A stretch of 64,000 bases of DNA from Clostridiales bacterium (GCA_015055605.1 SVHV01000001.1:639999-703998), one strand, 5' to 3'; shown: positions 43,358-52,559, counted from the first letter of the stretch. The notes: a model not told the origin generated them from the sequence alone. Program-made: numbers and translations.

Positions 43358-45169
43358 CTATTTATGAAAATATTGATATATATTAGTGGCCAGTTTCTTT
43401 CCTATACCTTGAACACTCATAAGTTCGTCTATTGTTGCAATTTTAATTGCATCTAAACTCTTAAAGTGTTTAAAGAGTATATCAACTTTATTTTTACCTA
43501 AAAGTTCGATATTTTCAAGAACACTTGTAATAGCCTGTTTTTGTCTAAGAGATTTCTGAAAAGTAATAGCAAATCTATGACTCTCATCTCTCACAGACTG
43601 TAGTAGTTTAAGAGCAAAATTATCTCTACTTAAAACAACTTTGGTTCCATCAAGCAAATACACCTCTTCTTCCCTTTTTGCAAGCGAAATCATTTCTATA
43701 TCCAAACCACTACTCATAAGAGCATTATGTGCAAACTCTAATTGCACTGGTCCACCATCTATTAATATAAGATCTGGCTTCTGCGAAAAACTCGTATCTG
43801 TGCCTTTTCTATATTCATCTAATCTACGAGTAAGGACCTCGTTCATATTCCTAAAATCATTCTGTCCTTCACAGTCAATTTTAAACTTTCTATAATGTTT
43901 TTTGGCTGGCACACCATTTATAAACACAACCATACTAGCAACCGTATTTGTGCCACCCAAATTACTAATATCATAGCCCTCAATCCTTTTAGGTAATGAA
44001 GATAGTTTCATAGACTTTTGTAGACCTTTCATAGCACCTAATGTCTTAAGCTCATACATCTTATCTTTTTCAATAGATTTGTTGAGAAATTCACTAGCAT
44101 TATCATTAGCCATACCAAGGAGTCTAGCATATATACCACTAACACCTTGTAGGATATTAATTTTTCTACCGGCAAAGTTATTTATCCATTCACAAAAAGC
44201 CTCGTTCATTCCTTTCACAACAATATTTTTAGGCACAACTTTGACAGACATATAGTATTGTGTAATAAAATTACAAACAATGTCACTAGAATCATCACTA
44301 GCATCAATTATAGAATAATTATTGACTCCTATCATCTTATTGCCTCTAATGCTAGCAACCGTTACCACAGAGGTCTCCCCATTCTCTGCAAATCCAAAAA
44401 TATCTATATCTGTATTTTTATTAAGACCAGTAACATTCTTGTCTGCAATACTATTAATAGCCTCTATATTACCTCTTATCTCAATAGCCTTCTCAAACAT
44501 TTCCATTTCGGCATATTTTAACATCTTTTCAGTTAACCTTGCTTTAGCAACATCTAGATTACCCTTCAGAAAATCTATAACAGCATCTACCTCACGCCTA
44601 TACTCCTCTCTAGTACATCTACCCGTACAAGGAGCTAAACAAGTATTGATATGATAGTTCAAACACTCTCTACCACCTTTGCCATTCCTATAGCGAACAC
44701 AATCCCTAAGCTTGTAGGTATTATTAATAATATTCATTAGAGTACCAGCACTTATTTTATTAAAATACGGACCAAAATACATAGCACCGTCATTTAATAC
44801 CCTTCTAGTGATAGTTGCCACAGGATAATCTTCTTTATAATTAATCTTTATATACGGAAAAGCCTTACCATCTTTAAGAAGTATATTATAGAAAGGTTGA
44901 TGTTCATGAATAAGGTTACTCTCAAGATTTAGAGCCTCAAGCTCGCTAGGAGTAATAATATACTCAAAGTCATACACCTGTTCCACCATCTGAGCCACCT
45001 TAGGGTGTTTAACAGTGTTTAAAAAATAAGAAGAAACTCTGTTCTTCAATATTTTTGCTTTACCTATATAAATAATATTGCCGTACATATCCAGCATCTT
45101 ATAGACACCGGGCAAACTAGGCAAAGCATATACCTTCTCTTTGATTCTTCTTAAAATTTCTTCTTTCAT
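43358..45169 (-). CDS. uvrC: Excinuclease ABC subunit C
   Basis: UvrC makes both incisions in nucleotide excision repair. Its 603 residues contain the GIY-YIG domain (LPGVYKMLDMYGNIIYIGKA, N-terminus), a UVR motif (EMEMFEKAIEIRGNIEAI), the RNase H-like endonuclease (RIEGYDISNLGG with the first Asp, LILIDGGPVQLE with a second) and a C-terminal helix-hairpin-helix (SVQGIGKKLATNIYQ). The Cys cluster CVRYRNGKGGRECLNYHINTC is typical. Two small genes precede it with no gap to the nearer one. Confidence 0.96.
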   Translation of the reverse strand: MKEEILRRIKEKVYALPSLPGVYKMLDMYGNIIYIGKAKILKNRVSSYFLNTVKHPKVAQMVEQVYDFEYIITPSELEALNLESNLIHEHQPFYNILLKDGKAFPYIKINYKEDYPVATITRRVLNDGAMYFGPYFNKISAGTLMNIINNTYKLRDCVRYRNGKGGRECLNYHINTCLAPCTGRCTREEYRREVDAVIDFLKGNLDVAKARLTEKMLKYAEMEMFEKAIEIRGNIEAINSIADKNVTGLNKNTDIDIFGFAENGETSVVTVASIRGNKMIGVNNYSIIDASDDSSDIVCNFITQYYMSVKVVPKNIVVKGMNEAFCEWINNFAGRKINILQGVSGIYARLLGMANDNASEFLNKSIEKDKMYELKTLGAMKGLQKSMKLSSLPKRIEGYDISNLGGTNTVASMVVFINGVPAKKHYRKFKIDCEGQNDFRNMNEVLTRRLDEYRKGTDTSFSQKPDLILIDGGPVQLEFAHNALMSSGLDIEMISLAKREEEVYLLDGTKVVLSRDNFALKLLQSVRDESHRFAITFQKSLRQKQAITSVLENIELLGKNKVDILFKHFKSLDAIKIATIDELMSVQGIGKKLATNIYQYFHK

Positions 45170-45661
45170 TTATTTTTCCAACATACTAGTATGAACTCTA
45201 TCTCTCAGCCTTTCAAGAATTGTCACAACTCTATTTAATGACTCTGCATTTATTCCGTCTACCATAATTGCAGGAGGCATAATTTCGCCATCTTTTTCGT
45301 GAGGCAATAACATAAATGTCGCAGAACTATATAGGCTATATTTTTCTAATAATTTACCATAATCTAGCCTACTAGACATATCTTTTCCCATCTCCCTCTC
45401 AAGAGTAGATAAGTATGCACCCATTTCATCGCTATCTAGCATCTTTAGTTCCTTCTGGGCCTTAGTATAGAATCTCATTCTATGTAATTGATAAAAGTCC
45501 CTCTCTGTATCTGTTTTTGCCCTTGCAGACTTATTGCTATTATAATAACTATTTTTATAGTCTTGTAGAATCATATTTGCCTTTCTCTTAGGAGTAAGGT
45601 GTGCAAATACTGCCAAATCTTCTTCAAGAGTTTTATCCATCTCAATCATTGTATCTGCCAT
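45170..45661 (-). CDS. Hypothetical helical protein upstream of uvrC
   Basis: The protein has about 163 residues from the ATG at 45661; an in-frame TTG at 45673 is an alternative, and AGGA lies about 12 bases upstream of the ATG. It is rich in Lys/Arg/Glu helices (PKRKANMILQDYKNSYY, RDFYQLHRMRFYTKAQKE) and has a C-terminal segment ALNRVVTIL-like ESLNRVVTILERLRDR. There is no motif, signal or membrane helix. Its stop touches the uvrC start, so it is translated with uvrC. I do not recognise the family. Confidence 0.65.
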   Translation of the reverse strand: MADTMIEMDKTLEEDLAVFAHLTPKRKANMILQDYKNSYYNSNKSARAKTDTERDFYQLHRMRFYTKAQKELKMLDSDEMGAYLSTLEREMGKDMSSRLDYGKLLEKYSLYSSATFMLLPHEKDGEIMPPAIMVDGINAESLNRVVTILERLRDRVHTSMLEK

Positions 45662-45666
45662 AAATT

Positions 45667-45849
45667 TTACCAATCCTGTTTCTTTAGAGTTTTATCTTTA
45701 ACATCATCATAATATTCAAAGTATTTTTCTTTATATTTATCATAGCTAGTACCTTTATTAGACATCTGCTCCAGTTCTGCAACCGTATAGTCAGACATAG
45801 AAAACTCATCTAAGGTTTCAGCCAATTTCATCATTTCTCTTTCGTTCAT
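45667..45849 (-). CDS. Small acidic hypothetical protein
   Basis: The 60-residue protein is acidic and helical (MNEREMMKLAETLDEFSMSD, then YDKYKEKYFEYYDDVKDK). An AGAGGAC site precedes the ATG. It is the first gene of the uvrC operon and has a strong promoter, so it is probably real. No family is recognised. The gap to the next start is 5 bp. Confidence 0.6.
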   Translation of the reverse strand: MNEREMMKLAETLDEFSMSDYTVAELEQMSNKGTSYDKYKEKYFEYYDDVKDKTLKKQDW

Positions 45850-45872
45850 ATTTAGTCCTCTTTTACACTAGT

Positions 45873-45902
45873 AGTATAGCTCTTAAATAGCATTTTTGTC
45901 AA
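45873..45902 (-). promoter_or_regulatory. Promoter of the uvrC operon
   Basis: On the minus strand TTGACA (45897-45902) and TATACT (45873-45878) are separated by 18 bp. Confidence 0.75.
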
Positions 45903-45905
45903 TAC

Positions 45906-45931
45906 AAAAAAAGTGGCGATATGCCACTTTT
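45906..45931 (-). terminator. Intrinsic terminator after the large lipoprotein gene
   Basis: AAAGTGGC (45910-45917) and GCCACTTT (45923-45930); the minus-strand copy is followed by a T run. It sits just 3 bp from the uvrC-operon promoter. Confidence 0.82.
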
Positions 45932-45945
45932 GATTTATATAACGA

Positions 45946-48450
45946 TTATACATTAGAACTAACATTCTCTATATATCTAAGATTAATAATATAGCAGTTC
46001 TCTCCAGTAGAATCTGTAACAGCAGTTTTCTTTACAAATTCTCTAACATCAAATGTAAATACAAAACTAGTTCTGCCACTAGATGCTGCAACTCTAACCC
46101 TATATAAGTCTTCATTCTCAACATCACACTCAATATTGCCAATTGCATAATATTTAGCCTCTACAACACAGTTCATCTGTGTAAGAGCCTTAGTCACTCT
46201 ATCTACAAATAATGGCACTGAGAACATCTCAACCATTTCTGAGCCATTCTCTCCCTCTACAACTACTTGTCCAGCGAAGAACTGCCTACTAAATACTAGT
46301 GGCATATATCTACCACCATTCTGAATTTCAACTGAAGTTAATTCTACCTTATTTACTAGATAATGCAAGAAACTAAAGAGTTCGTCTTCGGTATCATAGT
46401 TTGCACCAGTAGAAGTACTAACTACATCAAACTTCTTATCAAATCTAGCAAGTTCTTCGTTATACTGCTCATTTTCGAAGTATTTAGTCTTAGCCATATC
46501 TTCACTGATAGCAAACTTGATAGTCTGTAGTGAAGCCTCTTTAGTTTGATCACTAACACCACTAACATCTATCTCGTGATGATTTGCACCATAATTGAAG
46601 TAAAGATATTTAGCAAACCAGTCAGGCCTATAAACAACACTATCTGAAACAACCCTTACTTTAGGAGAACCAGCATTCTCAGGATAAGTCAAATCCAACT
46701 TCATTAGTGTTTTAAAGTTATCAACCGGCTCATACTTTCTCACAGCATAGTTATTTAGATAATACAAGTCATGGAACATTTGCATTTGAGGAGTATAACT
46801 CTCTAGAAGTTCATCTCCCAACTCTGTTTCTGCCTTATATAGATATGTGTTTCTTAGTCCTAAGTTATATTCAAACTCGTTCTTATGTTCTCTCTCTGTC
46901 CTTAGGTAAACATCATTTGTTCCACCAACTAGAATATAAGCAAACTCAGGAGTTGCTTGTTCTGATGCAATCATATCATAGAACTGAATAGTTTTAGGCT
47001 CAGAGCCCTCTGGAGCCTCTGGTGTAAAGCTATGCTTTAAACCCTCCTCAAATACTGTAACCATACCTAAATTAACTTTACTAAAGTCAAATGCAGTATT
47101 GTCTAGATTTATATTAGTAAGAACAATAGCTTTTTCTACCATACCATAAGCCATCTTACCTACAAGGTTAGCCATTGTCAAACCATCAATGCTAGTTAGG
47201 TTGATAGAGCCCCTAGCGATGACATTATTAAATATTCCTCTACTAGCCTCTCCACATAGACCACCTATGTATAGACTAGTTAAATTATTACCTGTCATAA
47301 CTGCATCAGAAGTACAATAATCTATAACTCCTGCAGTATTTTTACCAGCAATACCACCAACTCTAGCCTGGGTCTTAAGTGTATTTGCTATAGCAAAGTC
47401 CATATTACTAGTAAAATCAATTTTACCTGTCATTGTACAATTTCTAGTTTCTGCTAGTTGCTCATTGTGTCCAACAATACCACCAACAACTAGACTAGAT
47501 GAATCTGTGTAAACAGTTTTAATATCACCTAAACCATTAGAGGTTGAAATAAATCCAAAGTTGGTAGCAGCAATCAAACCAACTGTCATTTTTGCATTAG
47601 AATTAACAGAAATATTTGCTTTAGCATTTGCATTATATACTGTAGAGCCTGATGTTACCTCAGGAATAATCGCAGAAATTTGAAGTCCATCAGAATTTAG
47701 TCTACCAGGTCTACTATCCTCATAAGAAACCTTACCCTGAACCTCGATATTAGTAATCTCTACATGCTCACCACTATGGTCTACAACGCCTAGAGCAAGA
47801 TTAAATTTCTTAACAGCATCATCTTCTTTTGGCTTAACATTAATAGCACCCTTGATAATAACATTATCAATAAACTTTACACTATTAATGGCTGAAGCAT
47901 CAAAAGAAGTACAGTCATTCTCTGGATTGAATGTCTGATTTCCCATAAATAACCTAAGGTCATATATTGCACCTGCATTGTATAAAAAACAATTTACAGA
48001 CACTTGTGCTGGAGAGTTTAGATACTCTTTTAGACCATTGTCTATAGCTGTTGAGTCTGCAGCATCTTCTATCTTTGCCTCACCCAACTTAAAGTTTCTA
48101 ATGATTTTATTATTACCATATAGGTAGTTACTAGCACCGATATTAATAGCAAGAGTCTCACCACCACAGTCTATATTCTTAGTAAGAACATAGGCTGTAT
48201 CTGTAGCCTTACCATTGATTGCTTTGAGTTCAGCAAGACTAGATATATTGACAACAGTTACCTTATTCACAATTCTATCAGAGGTTTCAGCAGAGCCAAA
48301 CACAGTTTCCCATTCAGAAATAACACCGTCACCATCTAAATCCACCGAAATATTATTATCTCGATTCTTAGAACAACTACAGCCAGAAAAACCGGCTACA
48401 GCAGTAGTCAGTAGTGTTCCAACAAAAATTTTTTTCCATAGACCTTTCAT
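45946..48450 (-). CDS. Large surface lipoprotein with EF-hand-like loop and GLUG-type repeats
   Basis: The 834-residue protein has a signal peptide ending in lipobox GFSGC (Cys24). A 12-residue EF-hand/dockerin-type calcium loop DLDGDGVISEWE (37-48; Asp37, Asp39, Asp41, Glu48) follows. From about 75 to 440 it has repeats of the GLUG type, such as VGGIVGHNEQLAETRNC and IGGLCGEASRGIFNN, which usually build a beta-solenoid, as in adhesins and polysaccharide-binding proteins. The C-terminal 390 residues are a different, unrecognised region. It is exposed on the cell surface by prediction. It is probably monocistronic. Confidence 0.78.
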   Translation of the reverse strand: MKGLWKKIFVGTLLTTAVAGFSGCSCSKNRDNNISVDLDGDGVISEWETVFGSAETSDRIVNKVTVVNISSLAELKAINGKATDTAYVLTKNIDCGGETLAINIGASNYLYGNNKIIRNFKLGEAKIEDAADSTAIDNGLKEYLNSPAQVSVNCFLYNAGAIYDLRLFMGNQTFNPENDCTSFDASAINSVKFIDNVIIKGAINVKPKEDDAVKKFNLALGVVDHSGEHVEITNIEVQGKVSYEDSRPGRLNSDGLQISAIIPEVTSGSTVYNANAKANISVNSNAKMTVGLIAATNFGFISTSNGLGDIKTVYTDSSSLVVGGIVGHNEQLAETRNCTMTGKIDFTSNMDFAIANTLKTQARVGGIAGKNTAGVIDYCTSDAVMTGNNLTSLYIGGLCGEASRGIFNNVIARGSINLTSIDGLTMANLVGKMAYGMVEKAIVLTNINLDNTAFDFSKVNLGMVTVFEEGLKHSFTPEAPEGSEPKTIQFYDMIASEQATPEFAYILVGGTNDVYLRTEREHKNEFEYNLGLRNTYLYKAETELGDELLESYTPQMQMFHDLYYLNNYAVRKYEPVDNFKTLMKLDLTYPENAGSPKVRVVSDSVVYRPDWFAKYLYFNYGANHHEIDVSGVSDQTKEASLQTIKFAISEDMAKTKYFENEQYNEELARFDKKFDVVSTSTGANYDTEDELFSFLHYLVNKVELTSVEIQNGGRYMPLVFSRQFFAGQVVVEGENGSEMVEMFSVPLFVDRVTKALTQMNCVVEAKYYAIGNIECDVENEDLYRVRVAASSGRTSFVFTFDVREFVKKTAVTDSTGENCYIINLRYIENVSSNV

Positions 48451-48641
48451 AATACCTACCTATCTATAGTATCTGTAGATTAAAAAACTTTAATCGCTTA
48501 AGATAGTATAACTTAAAATATATACTATATTTTAGTAAATATGTCAGACTTAGTCAAACAAAAACATATTATGTCTATAATCAAAATAAAAAAAGAGCAC
48601 AAACAAATGCCCATCACGCCACAAATTACCAACATTTACTT

Positions 48642-48668
48642 TTGCAATAAATAAATATGTGTTAAAAT
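48642..48668 (+). promoter_or_regulatory. Promoter candidate for tRNA-Thr(CGT)
   Basis: TTGCAA (48642-48647) is 15 bp from TAAAAT (48663-48668). The short spacing is offset by an extended -10, TGT, directly before TAAAAT. Transcription would begin a few bases before the tRNA. Confidence 0.5.
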
Positions 48669-48680
48669 GAAAGTATAGAT

Positions 48681-48755
48681 GCTGATGTGGCTCAGTGGTA
48701 GAGCAACGCACTCGTAATGCGTCGGTCGTGGGTCCGATTCCCACCATCAGCTCCA
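48681..48755 (+). tRNA. tRNA-Thr (anticodon CGT)
   Basis: A full cloverleaf with encoded CCA. The acceptor stem is GCTGATG/CATCAGC with discriminator T, the D stem GCTC/GAGC, the anticodon stem ACGCA/TGCGT with loop CTCGTAA (anticodon CGT) and the T arm GTGGG/CCCAC. It lies 30 bp upstream of a GNAT gene that may be co-transcribed. Confidence 0.94.
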
Positions 48756-48785
48756 AAATTTTATAGGGAGTCTACTAAAAACAAA

Positions 48786-49241
48786 ATGGATATCATACAA
48801 GTAAATGGCTCACACAAAGACTTTGAATCACTATGTAGAGCCCTAGAGGAATTTCAATACAACCTCCTACCCGTACTTAAAGAAAACGAAGACTATATTC
48901 TCACAGACAATCTCGATAGTATCACAGGCCTTATTTTGTATATTAACAAAAAACCAGTAGGCTCGATAGGTCTAAAAGCAATTTCCAAAGACACTTGTGA
49001 GATAGTAAGAGTCTTTGTCCATAGTGAACACAGAGGTAATGGTTATGCTAAGATATTATTTGAAAAAATAGAGAGTTTAGCCAAAAAATTAGGTTATAAA
49101 AAAGCCGAAATGGTAGCATGGTGTGAGGCAAAACCAGCCCTCTCCCTATACAAAAAATTAGGCTACACTTTCAGTGAAGAAAAAATATCAGAATGGTATG
49201 GTGGCAACAAATATGTCGAACTATACAAAACCCTAGACTAG
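48786..49241 (+). CDS. GNAT-family N-acetyltransferase
   Basis: The 151-residue protein starts at the ATG at 48786; the longer ORF runs into the tRNA and is not real. The GNAT acetyl-CoA loop is EHRGNGYAKILFEKIE, with the RGNGYA pyrophosphate-binding motif, and KPALSLYKKLGYTF is the usual C-terminal motif. It lacks a clear Shine-Dalgarno near the ATG (a GGGAG lies about 18 bases upstream). The substrate is unknown. Confidence 0.85.
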   Translation: MDIIQVNGSHKDFESLCRALEEFQYNLLPVLKENEDYILTDNLDSITGLILYINKKPVGSIGLKAISKDTCEIVRVFVHSEHRGNGYAKILFEKIESLAKKLGYKKAEMVAWCEAKPALSLYKKLGYTFSEEKISEWYGGNKYVELYKTLD

Positions 49242-49263
49242 AAAACAAAAAAAGCGAAAAACT

Positions 49264-49827
49264 ATGAAATATAAAAAATATTATGATTTAATCAAAAAAC
49301 AAGCTGAAAGATTTGATATGTCACAAAACTGTAAAGTCGGTCAAACATGGGAACATCATATACAACCAGTAATTAAAGCCAGTTTGATGCTCGCAGACAA
49401 ATACGGCGCAGACAAAGATATTGTAGAAGTGTCTGCAATATTCCACGACTACGCAGACCTGTTAGACTTTGCTAATAGAGACAACCATCATATAATGGGT
49501 GCAGAACTTGCTGAGGGAATACTGAAATCAGACGGATATCCACAAGACTTTATTGATAGAGTGAAAACATGTATCATCAATCACAGAGCATCTGTTGTAA
49601 AAGAGAAATTTTCTATCGAAGAAATATGTGTTGCAGATGCAGATGCTATTAGTCATTTAGATAATGTTGTAGAATTAATATGCTGGAGGGCATATTTAGG
49701 CGAAGAAATCATGGACTGCAACAACTTTGTTAAAAACAAAATCAAAAAAAGCTATGCGAAAATGAGTAAAGAAACTCAAGAATTATATAAAGAAAAATAC
49801 AATAGCATTATGTCTATTTTATTTTAA
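49264..49827 (+). CDS. HD-domain phosphohydrolase
   Basis: The 187 residues have HD metal motifs: EHHIQPVIKASL, SAIFHDYADLLDF (HD at about 57-58), a NHHIMGAELAEG segment, and DADAISHLDN. HD enzymes cleave phosphoester bonds in nucleotides or signalling molecules. The protein is short and single-domain, like those annotated as HD family hydrolases. It lies 22 bp after the GNAT gene and before a small membrane protein gene with an AAAGGAG site. Confidence 0.85.
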   Translation: MKYKKYYDLIKKQAERFDMSQNCKVGQTWEHHIQPVIKASLMLADKYGADKDIVEVSAIFHDYADLLDFANRDNHHIMGAELAEGILKSDGYPQDFIDRVKTCIINHRASVVKEKFSIEEICVADADAISHLDNVVELICWRAYLGEEIMDCNNFVKNKIKKSYAKMSKETQELYKEKYNSIMSILF

Positions 49828-49843
49828 AAAAAGGAGAAAACTT

Positions 49844-50212
49844 ATGGCAACAAATACTACTAAAACAACTAAAACAGAAACTAAAAAACCCGCTACGAAA
49901 ACAACAACTAAGACAACTACCAGAAGCAATGCAGGTTCAAATAGTATATTTACATGGGGCATTAACAAACTCTCTATGTACACAATATTTGCAGTCGCAT
50001 TCCTATATGCACTATCAACAGTTCTAGCACTATGTAATGTACAATTAAAAGTAATCTCTGCACTACAAGGACTAGCAACTGCAGTTATGATTTGTATTGT
50101 AGCTGTTTTAGCATGGAGATATGCATCAACCAAAGAACTAGTATGGAGACTACTCTATATCATCTGCCTTCTTGTTGTATTGTCAGGAATTGTTATTCCA
50201 CTAGTAGCATAA
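49844..50212 (+). CDS. Small membrane protein with Thr/Lys-rich N-terminus
   Basis: The 122 residues start with a low-complexity Thr/Lys segment (about residues 2-28, repeats of KTT and TKT), then about three transmembrane helices (VAFLYALSTVLALC, GLATAVMICIVAVLAW, LLYIICLLVVLSGIVI). The AAAGGAG site is seven bases upstream of the ATG. Function is unknown. Confidence 0.7.
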   Translation: MATNTTKTTKTETKKPATKTTTKTTTRSNAGSNSIFTWGINKLSMYTIFAVAFLYALSTVLALCNVQLKVISALQGLATAVMICIVAVLAWRYASTKELVWRLLYIICLLVVLSGIVIPLVA

Positions 50213-50220
50213 TGCAAACA

Positions 50221-50269
50221 AAAAACTAGTAAAATATTGCTAAATATAGCGATAAATTACTAGTTTTTC
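50221..50269. terminator. Bidirectional terminator between the membrane protein and mgtE
   Basis: AAAAACTAGTAA and TTACTAGTTTTT pair across an inner hairpin (GCTA/TAGC); A and T tracts lie on both sides. Confidence 0.78.
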
Positions 50270-50274
50270 TTTTT

Positions 50275-51639
50275 TTAAAATAAGAATGCTATTGCTAGAT
50301 TGCAATAAATCAAAAGGGACAAAATATCAATTATTGTTGTAATAAATGGATTGGCAACTACTGCTGGGTCGAGATGGCACTTTTTTGCAAGCAGTGGCAA
50401 CATACAACCAACTAACTTAGATATAACAATTGTAACAAGCATTGAGATAGATATAACTAGTGAAGAAACGGCAGTTACACCTTCTGTTTTAAAGAGCAAT
50501 CCATCTAGTAACATGATTTTTCCAAAACATAATACAGATAGAGAAACACCAATAAGAAGACTCACCTTCAATTCTTTCCACATTACTTTCAGGCTATCTT
50601 TGAACTCTATTTCGTTTAAGGCAATACCTCTTATGATAGTAGCAGATGCTTGACCACCAGCATTACCACCTGTGCCCATTATCATAGGCATACATGCAGT
50701 AAGAAGTATTCCATATATACCAGTTGATAGAACCGATTCATTCTTGCTGATAATAAGTCCTGTAAAAGTTGCAGATAGTAGCAAGAAAATTAACCATGGT
50801 ATTCTATTAATCCACAATCTAAATGAACTAGTCTTTAGATAAGGCTTTTCACTAGGAGTAGCACCGGCCATTAATGCGATATCTTCTGTAGCCTCTTCTT
50901 CAATAACATTCACGATATCATCAACTGTAACGATACCCACTAGTCTCTTTTCTTTATCAACGATAGGTAAAGCGATAAAGTCGTATTGTTTGAATATTCT
51001 AGCAATCTCTTCCTGGTCGGTTGATGTCTCTGCATAGATAACATTATCATCCATAATATCACCTATCTTAGCATCTTCTTCTGCTAGAAGTATATCTCTA
51101 ATAGTAACAACACCCTTTAGAACCCTAGCCTGATCGGTAATATACATTACATTTATTGTTTCTACATTTTCACCTAATCTTTTAATTCTCTTTAGACAAG
51201 TAGAAACTGTGGTATTTTCCTTAAGGTCGATAAACTCTGGTGTCATTATTGACCCTGCAGTATCCTCTTGATATCCCAAATACTTATTAATCATTAACCT
51301 AGTCTCTTTATTAGATGCTCTTAAAACCCTCTCTACAACATTACCAGGCATCTCTTCCATAAAGTCAACAGCATCATCAATATACATTTCTTCAATAATA
51401 TAAGAAATCTCTTTATCTGATAGAGCTGTTACTAGTTTTTCTTGAATATCGCTCTCAATATAACTAAATACTTCTGCACCTATATCTTTAGGAAGTAGTC
51501 TAAAAACTTTAATAATATCACTCGGGGATTCTATCTGCTCTAACAAGTCTGCTATATCTTGTACATGCATCTCTAGTAAGCTTTCTTTTACAGATTTGTA
51601 TTTTTTATTTTCAATCATTTCTAGTAGTTCTTCATACAT
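50275..51639 (-). CDS. mgtE: Magnesium transporter MgtE
   Basis: MgtE is a Mg2+ channel gated by cytosolic magnesium. The 454 residues contain the N-terminal superhelical domain (EEMYIDDAVDFMEEMP), a CBS pair (DNVIYAETSTDQEEIARIFK and RLVGIVTVDDIVNVI), and the C-terminal five-helix pore, with MIMGTGGNAGGQASATIIRG near 318-337 being the family signature (GNAGxQ). GGAGGG precedes the ATG. A strong promoter lies about 100 bp upstream. No M-box-like element is recognised in the leader. Confidence 0.96.
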   Translation of the reverse strand: MYEELLEMIENKKYKSVKESLLEMHVQDIADLLEQIESPSDIIKVFRLLPKDIGAEVFSYIESDIQEKLVTALSDKEISYIIEEMYIDDAVDFMEEMPGNVVERVLRASNKETRLMINKYLGYQEDTAGSIMTPEFIDLKENTTVSTCLKRIKRLGENVETINVMYITDQARVLKGVVTIRDILLAEEDAKIGDIMDDNVIYAETSTDQEEIARIFKQYDFIALPIVDKEKRLVGIVTVDDIVNVIEEEATEDIALMAGATPSEKPYLKTSSFRLWINRIPWLIFLLLSATFTGLIISKNESVLSTGIYGILLTACMPMIMGTGGNAGGQASATIIRGIALNEIEFKDSLKVMWKELKVSLLIGVSLSVLCFGKIMLLDGLLFKTEGVTAVSSLVISISMLVTIVISKLVGCMLPLLAKKCHLDPAVVANPFITTIIDILSLLIYCNLAIAFLF

Positions 51640-51736
51640 TGTAAAATCCCTCCTTCAATATTATATTTTGTCTCTCCCATTTTTGCTTAAATAAAAAAAG
51701 AAATGTTTATTTTCTGCCCATCTCTTTTCTGCTTTT

Positions 51737-51765
51737 ATATTAACAATATAATTATTCAATGTCAA
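51737..51765 (-). promoter_or_regulatory. Strong promoter for mgtE
   Basis: On the minus strand a perfect TTGACA (51760-51765) is 17 bp from TAATAT (51737-51742). Confidence 0.82.
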
Positions 51766-51920
51766 CACCTTTTTTAAATAAAATTTTCTAATTTTAAAAA
51801 ATTTGATATTTCCTCTATATATAGAGAATATTCAATAATAAAATTTTGATATTTTTCAGTGTTTTTTTAAAGAGTATTTTTCGTTCTTTATGGGGTAATT
51901 ACTTAGGATAAATATGACCT

Positions 51921-51964
51921 AAAAAAAACTATTTCTGTCCAGATTTTTGACATAGAAATAGTTT
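51921..51964 (-). terminator. Intrinsic terminator after the GNAT gene
   Basis: AAACTATTTCT and AGAAATAGTTT pair; on the minus strand the stem is followed by a T run. Confidence 0.78.
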
Positions 51965-51971
51965 ATATTTT

Positions 51972-52559
51972 TTATATAGTTTTTCTAAAAGTAGAAGTAT
52001 CTAAATCTTTAGTTTCAATCCAGTATCTTCTAAGAACTCTCTCTTCTTTCTGAACAGTGTTTTCAAATACACCACCATTCTTCTCAATACTCTTTGCTGA
52101 TGGTATATTATCGTCATCACAAGTAATAAGAACCCTGTCAATGCCGAGAAGTTTACATATTTTGAGTGCAATACCTATCTGCTCACTAGCATATCCCTTA
52201 CACCTCTCACTAGGCCTAATACAATCGCCAATATGCCCTGCATATTTAGCAAGATATTCATTGAGATAATGCCTAATATCTATCATTCCCACTAATCTAT
52301 TAGTAGACTTGTCGAAAGTTAAAAACTGAGTATCTAAACATCTATTAGGAAGTAATGTTTCTTCGTTAGAGTTTTTTTCAATATATTCGAGCCATTCCTC
52401 ATAACTATCATAATCACCTAAACTATTTACTCCGGCAAAATGACTATTATTATCTATAAACTCTTGTCTAAAATCCATAACTGCTGTTTCGTCAGCAAGG
52501 CTAGGAATCTTTAGATATAGTCGCTCTCCCTCAAAGATATCATTATCTTTAATCACCAT
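51972..52559 (-). CDS. GNAT-family N-acetyltransferase
   Basis: The 195-residue protein has a GNAT core with GDCIRPSERCKGYASEQIG (acetyl-CoA loop RCKGYA) and LITCDDDNIPSAKSIEKNGG, as in RimJ/RimL-like transferases. GAGGAAAC precedes the ATG. It overlaps the CYTH gene by 11 bp, so the pair is translationally coupled. The substrate is not known. Confidence 0.85.
   Translation of the reverse strand: MVIKDNDIFEGERLYLKIPSLADETAVMDFRQEFIDNNSHFAGVNSLGDYDSYEEWLEYIEKNSNEETLLPNRCLDTQFLTFDKSTNRLVGMIDIRHYLNEYLAKYAGHIGDCIRPSERCKGYASEQIGIALKICKLLGIDRVLITCDDDNIPSAKSIEKNGGVFENTVQKEERVLRRYWIETKDLDTSTFRKTI

Larger units (their letters stand above)
51640..51971. other. 332-bp region: mgtE leader, mgtE promoter and upstream terminator
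   Basis: On the minus strand the mgtE promoter lies at 51737-51765, leaving a leader of about 90 nt. It is AT-rich, with only a weak AGAAA/TTTCT hairpin before a T run (about 51688-51710). The GNAT gene terminator lies at 51921-51964. Between them (51766-51920) I see no gene. I find no sequence like the M-box riboswitch. Confidence 0.55.

Noticed and set aside
48717..48785. N-terminal extension of the GNAT ORF into tRNA-Thr
   Set aside because: The extra codons are tRNA sequence; the GNAT domain begins normally at the ATG at 48786.
49844..49930. Thr/Lys repeat region as a CRISPR or tandem-repeat array
   Set aside because: The repetition is codon-level low complexity in a coding region with a good ribosome binding site, without spacers of constant length.
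51640..51736. M-box magnesium riboswitch upstream of mgtE
   Set aside because: I could not find the conserved M-box core, and the leader is AT-rich and shorter than the usual riboswitch with expression platform.
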